A program made the position numbers and the translations under genes. The notes beneath the pieces are model-generated. The model searched no databases, had not been told where the DNA came from, and saw nothing but the letters and a program-made list of their open reading frames with translations. A DNA stretch of 64,000 bases from Lachnospiraceae bacterium UBA3310 (lineage in GTDB: Bacteria; Bacillota; Clostridia; Lachnospirales; Lachnospiraceae): NCBI GenBank assembly GCA_002361355.1, contig DESQ01000035.1, positions 3,424-67,423 of the forward strand. The letters are read 5' to 3'. This document shows, one piece after another, positions 60,456 through 64,000 of the stretch. Position 1 is the first letter of the stretch, and every line of letters begins with the position of its first letter.

Positions 60456-62051
60456 ATGAAAAAAGTATATGTGATCGGCGCCGGGCCTGCAGGACTCACC
60501 GCCGCTTACGAGCTCTTACGGCAGAGCAAAGATTATGAGGTTGTTGTGTTGGAGGAGTCCGACGCCATGGGCGGCATCTCCAAGACCGTCAACTACAAGG
60601 GAAACCGCATGGACATGGGCGGACACCGTTTCTTCTCCAAGGTGCCTGAGGTAAACGACTGGTGGGAGCATATGCTGCCCACACAGGGAGCCCCCACCTA
60701 CGACGATATCGTGCTGCACCGGGAAATGCCCCTCTCCCCCGGCGGCCCGGATCCGGAAAAAGAAGATCATGTGATGCTGCGCAGAAACCGCGTGTCCCGC
60801 ATCTACTTTAACCGGAAGTTTTTTGACTACCCGATCTCCTTAAAGCCGGAGACCTTCATCAACATGGGCTTTCTTGCCACCATGCAGGTTGGTTTCAGCT
60901 ATCTTGCCGCCATCCTGCACAAGCGGAAGGAAAACTCGCTGGAGGACTTTTATATCAACCGGTTCGGCAGGAAGCTCTATTCCATGTTCTTTGAAAACTA
61001 CACGGAAAACCTCTGGGGCAGACACCCTTCCGAGATCGCGCCGGACTGGGGCGCGCAGCGGGTAAAAGGCGTGTCTATCGTCGCCATCTTAAAGGACGCT
61101 ATCCAGAAAATGCTGCCCGGCAATAAAGACCGCGAGGTGGAGACCTCCCTGATCGAGGAATTCAGCTATCCCAAACTTGGCCCCGGCCAGCTCTGGGAGG
61201 TGACCGCGGAGGAAATTGAAAAGATGGGCGGAAAGATTCTGCGCCACAGCAAGGCAGTCGGGCTCCACAAGGATAGGAACGGCCGCATTACCTCCATTAC
61301 CTATGAGACCCCGGAAGGCATAGTGAGCGCTGAGGGCGATATCTTTATCTCCTCCATGCCGGTGAAAGACCTTGTGGCGGGCATTAACGATGTGCCAGAG
61401 GACATGGCCGCCATCGCCGCCGGACTTCCCTACCGCGATTATATGACAGTCGGGCTTCTTCTGCCAAAGCTGAATCTGAAAAACAAGACGAAGCTGAAAA
61501 CCATCGGCAATATTGTGCCGGACTGCTGGGTGTACGTGCACGACAGAAGTGTCCGCCTGGGGCGTTTCCAGATTTACAACAACTGGTCGCCCTACATGGT
61601 GCGGGATCTGGAACACACCGTATGGATCGGTCTGGAATATTTCTGTTACGAGGGAGACAAGTACTGGAATATGTCGGATGAAGCGTTCACGCGCTTTGCC
61701 GTGGATGAGATTGTCGGTATGGGCTTAATCGACAGCCCCGCCGATGTGATGGACTCCCATGTGGAGCGGGTGAAAAAGGCATACCCCGCCTACTTTGACA
61801 CCTACAAGGATATGGATCAGTTGATAGAATACCTGAAAACCATCGAAAACCTCTACTGTGTGGGCCGAAATGGGCAGCACCGCTACAACAACATCGACCA
61901 CTCCATGATGACCTCCTTCGAGACCGTGAAAAACATCCTGAACGGGGTTTCCTCCAAGGACAATATCTGGAACGTCAACACGGACAAGTCCTACCATGAG
62001 GAGGTCAAAAAAGAAAAAGCTTCACCGGCGGATCAGATCGAGATCGACTAG
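60456..62051 (+). CDS. FAD-dependent oxidoreductase / UDP-galactopyranose mutase-like protein
   Basis: The ATG at 60456 has GGAG 6 bases upstream; an in-frame ATG at 60444 has none. The 531-residue protein has the FAD motif VIGAGPAGLTAAYELL, VLEESDAMGGISKT, MDMGGHRFFSK, FYINRFGRKLYSMFFENYTENLWG and C-terminal NLYCVGRNGQHRYNNIDHSM. These match the NAD(P)/FAD amine-oxidase-like proteins that include UDP-galactopyranose mutases. It may make a furanose or deoxy sugar for the surface polymer. It is divergent from the MBOAT gene, and its last 30 bases overlap the ABC-2 permease gene end. Confidence 0.85.
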   Translation: MKKVYVIGAGPAGLTAAYELLRQSKDYEVVVLEESDAMGGISKTVNYKGNRMDMGGHRFFSKVPEVNDWWEHMLPTQGAPTYDDIVLHREMPLSPGGPDPEKEDHVMLRRNRVSRIYFNRKFFDYPISLKPETFINMGFLATMQVGFSYLAAILHKRKENSLEDFYINRFGRKLYSMFFENYTENLWGRHPSEIAPDWGAQRVKGVSIVAILKDAIQKMLPGNKDREVETSLIEEFSYPKLGPGQLWEVTAEEIEKMGGKILRHSKAVGLHKDRNGRITSITYETPEGIVSAEGDIFISSMPVKDLVAGINDVPEDMAAIAAGLPYRDYMTVGLLLPKLNLKNKTKLKTIGNIVPDCWVYVHDRSVRLGRFQIYNNWSPYMVRDLEHTVWIGLEYFCYEGDKYWNMSDEAFTRFAVDEIVGMGLIDSPADVMDSHVERVKKAYPAYFDTYKDMDQLIEYLKTIENLYCVGRNGQHRYNNIDHSMMTSFETVKNILNGVSSKDNIWNVNTDKSYHEEVKKEKASPADQIEID

Positions 62052-63158
62052 CCACTCGAATAACAGGCTTACCGTGAAAAGCCCAGCCGTGTAAGCGGCC
62101 ATAAGATACAAATAACGCACATTATGAATCGATTGCAGATAATACCATGGCGGGAGAAGCAGTTTTCCCGCCATAAAATATGGCAAATTCACAAAAACCG
62201 GACACAGAGCCAGCATCAACGCACCGAGGGGCAAAAGCAGCACGCCCAGCCGCTGCGGCGTGCTGCACAATAGCCGCAGTAAATTGGCAAACACCGTCAC
62301 ACAGGCCGCAAAGACCACACAGCTTACCACCTCTCTCTTCCAGTCCGTAAACACCCCTGACAGCTTCACAGACAACAGCAAAACCACAGCCGCGTCCGCG
62401 AGAAAAACCGCACACGCCCTGTAAGAGGCAGACAGCCGTTTCCTTCCGGCCGCCTTATCGTACACACCCCGCTCCTCGTCCTGCATGAACCAGAGAGCCG
62501 CCGCCAGTCCGCAGAAGGTAAGCCAGATGGCAAGAATCCCCCGCAGGGGCGCCTGCACATAACTGTAATCTTCCGCCTCCCCGGGCGTCTGGTCGGGATA
62601 GACCATCTGAAAGAGACTCCCCTCCACGGCAACGCTCTCATAGACGGCCCGGAGCTCCTCGTCGGACATCTCTTCCATCCCCAGGTCTCCCCTGACATAT
62701 CCCTCATAAACCGCATAGGCATAGGAGGGATAGATCGCCGCCGACAAAATCTCCCTGCCCAGTGTCAAAGGCACGCTGTCCTCCCGCTCCACCACCGTCA
62801 CCACAGGCCGCACCCTTCTTCTTTCGGCAAGCTCCCGCAGACTCTCTTCCGTATCCTCCGCAAAAATCCAGGCGGCGTCCGCCTCACCGCTCTCCACAAG
62901 CGTCCTTGCCTCCGCCTCACCGCCGCAGGGCAGATAGCGCAGAACGCTCTCACCCGCAAGAAGTCTGTCGGCAATCTCCGCAGCCGTCTGGTCTCCCTCG
63001 GGCAGATACAGGGCGATGGCCGCAATGCCGGAGGGCTCCTTTGAAAGCCTTCCCACACCTGCCGCAAACAGCGGCGCCAGACACATCAAAAGAAAGAAGC
63101 TGCGCCGCTTCAACAGCCGTTTCTGTATAAGCCACAGTCTCACAAGCATTCCTCTCAT
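62022..63158 (-). CDS. ABC-2 type permease
   Basis: The 378-residue protein has an N-terminal membrane segment (about 15-35), a large outside domain (about 40-205) rich in Glu and Arg with IALYLPEGDQTA, then five hydrophobic segments (about 205-375). This is the ABC2_membrane_3 (YhgE/Wzm-distant) layout of exporter permeases for drugs, peptides or lipids. It lies 2 bases after a second permease and converges on the FAD gene with a 30-base overlap. Its ATPase is probably encoded beyond the window. Substrate unknown. Confidence 0.75.
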   Translation of the reverse strand: MRGMLVRLWLIQKRLLKRRSFFLLMCLAPLFAAGVGRLSKEPSGIAAIALYLPEGDQTAAEIADRLLAGESVLRYLPCGGEAEARTLVESGEADAAWIFAEDTEESLRELAERRRVRPVVTVVEREDSVPLTLGREILSAAIYPSYAYAVYEGYVRGDLGMEEMSDEELRAVYESVAVEGSLFQMVYPDQTPGEAEDYSYVQAPLRGILAIWLTFCGLAAALWFMQDEERGVYDKAAGRKRLSASYRACAVFLADAAVVLLLSVKLSGVFTDWKREVVSCVVFAACVTVFANLLRLLCSTPQRLGVLLLPLGALMLALCPVFVNLPYFMAGKLLLPPWYYLQSIHNVRYLYLMAAYTAGLFTVSLLFEWLVDLDLIRR

Positions 63159-63160
63159 CG

Positions 63161-64000
63161 CTACTCTCTCCCAATCCTTCCTCTCCTAACCATGACAGCC
63201 AGGACGAAGAATACCGCCAGCCAGACAGCTACCGCCGCCACCGCACCCGCAGAAGCGCCGCCGAAAAGCCCCTCCTCCACATAGCGCGCCGCAGCGCCGG
63301 AAGGCAGAAGATTCCCAATCATGCGCATCCTCTCCGGGAAGAAGGCGGAAGGATAAAAATAGCCCGCCAGATAACCAAGACCGATCCCGCCAAATAGCTG
63401 CAGCAAAATGCCGTTCACAATTCCCTCCGCCGCCTCATAGAGAAAAAACTGCAGGGCGCCGAACATGGCCGCCACCGGAAACAGCGTCCGCAAAAAGCCC
63501 CAGAAGGGCGAAACGCCCATGCCCTCCCACTCCGGAATCACAATAAGCTCCCGCTCCAGCACACAGGCCAGGGGAAGGCTCAACGCCAAAAGCCCCATCA
63601 CCACAAGGCACAGATAAGCCAGATATTCTCCCAGTACCTGCCAAAAGGCGCCCACGCCCCTCGCCTTCAAAAACCGCGCAAGCGCAGCGTGTCTTCGGGC
63701 ATAGAAAGCGCAGTTTAAAAGCCCCGCCAGCAGCAGGAACAAAAGTACGGCGTTGCAAAAATAATACAGTTCCATAGACAGGCCGTCCGCATATCCGAGA
63801 AGTTCCACCTCGCCAAAACCGCTCCGGGAAAGCACTAGATTGATCAGGACAAGGTTTAATTTGTCCGTCTCCCGGGCAACCTCATCCCCTCTTCCCTGAT
63901 CGACAAGCACGCGCTGCATCGCGTAGATCGCGCTCTGGGAGCTCGTCACCAGAGTGGACGCCAGATCCGTGATCTCTCCCATCACCATCGTGCCAAGGCC
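63161..64000 (-). CDS. ABC-2 type permease, N terminus cut by window edge
   Basis: The open frame runs past 64000 with no stop, so the start is outside. The visible part begins with an outside helical segment, then six hydrophobic segments (about 90-270 of the visible part) including NAVLLFLLLAGLLNCAFYA and LLQLFGGIGLGYLAGYFYP, and ends with basic RRGRIGRE. It pairs with the next permease gene, 2 bases away. Two tandem ABC-2 permeases suggest a heterodimeric exporter. An in-frame ATG at 63986 exists but the upstream frame remains open. Confidence 0.75.
   Translation of the reverse strand, partial: GLGTMVMGEITDLASTLVTSSQSAIYAMQRVLVDQGRGDEVARETDKLNLVLINLVLSRSGFGEVELLGYADGLSMELYYFCNAVLLFLLLAGLLNCAFYARRHAALARFLKARGVGAFWQVLGEYLAYLCLVVMGLLALSLPLACVLERELIVIPEWEGMGVSPFWGFLRTLFPVAAMFGALQFFLYEAAEGIVNGILLQLFGGIGLGYLAGYFYPSAFFPERMRMIGNLLPSGAAARYVEEGLFGGASAGAVAAVAVWLAVFFVLAVMVRRGRIGRE

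Overview
The window looks like a chromosomal stretch of a Gram-positive member of the Clostridia, most likely Lachnospiraceae. This is inferred from moderate GC content, strong AGGAGG-type ribosome binding sites, sigma-A promoters, Csp-like subtilases, LytR-CpsA-Psr and GH25 wall proteins, DUF4867/xylulokinase operons and CotH/VTC/DUF4956 genes. I saw no prophage, insertion sequence, CRISPR array, rRNA or tRNA gene. Nearly all of the DNA is coding and most genes are on the minus strand.

Positions 1-10 kb hold separate metabolic and regulatory units: a polysaccharide deacetylase cut by the left edge, an orphan protein with two FliD-C-like modules, a sugar-isomerase/DUF4867/xylulokinase operon with a divergent LacI-type regulator, a PAS-GGDEF-EAL protein behind a consensus promoter, and a divergent carbamate kinase. 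From 10 to 14.3 kb an operon encodes a BMP-type lipoprotein, a DUF5722 glycosidase-like lipoprotein, a family-2 glycosyltransferase and a signal peptidase II. A 147-bp element with nested inverted repeats separates it from a subtilase and a ClpX paralog (14.5-17.8 kb). A membrane-anchored HtrA protease follows, with a TTTAAA-N5-TTTAAA repeat in its promoter.

From 19.5 to 50.7 kb lies a large minus-strand surface-polysaccharide locus. Read in the direction of transcription it contains a wall GH25 hydrolase, rfbB, a CotH/small membrane protein/beta-helix lipoprotein/VTC/DUF4956 module, rfbA, a second GH25 protein, rfbC, ABC exporter permease and ATPase (Wzm, and Wzt with a carbohydrate-binding tail), a methyltransferase-kinase resembling the WbdD chain terminator, large multidomain glycosyltransferases, phosphoglucomutase, an initiating sugar-phosphate transferase, an LCP ligase, a rhamnosyltransferase-like protein and glmS. 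Together they suggest a rhamnose-containing glycan started on undecaprenyl phosphate, capped, exported by the ABC transporter and attached to the wall. No rfbD was found in the window.

From 51 to 60.3 kb there is a small zinc-ribbon protein, then an O-acylation region with two MBOAT acyltransferases, each next to an SGNH-like protein, a third SGNH-like protein, and a DUF6077-like membrane protein that appears split by one in-frame TAG codon. An FAD-dependent UDP-galactopyranose mutase-like protein (60.5-62.1 kb) and two ABC-2 permeases, the second cut by the right edge, finish the window.

All family names come from reading motifs by eye. No database search was run. Start codons were adjusted where a ribosome binding site favoured an internal start.
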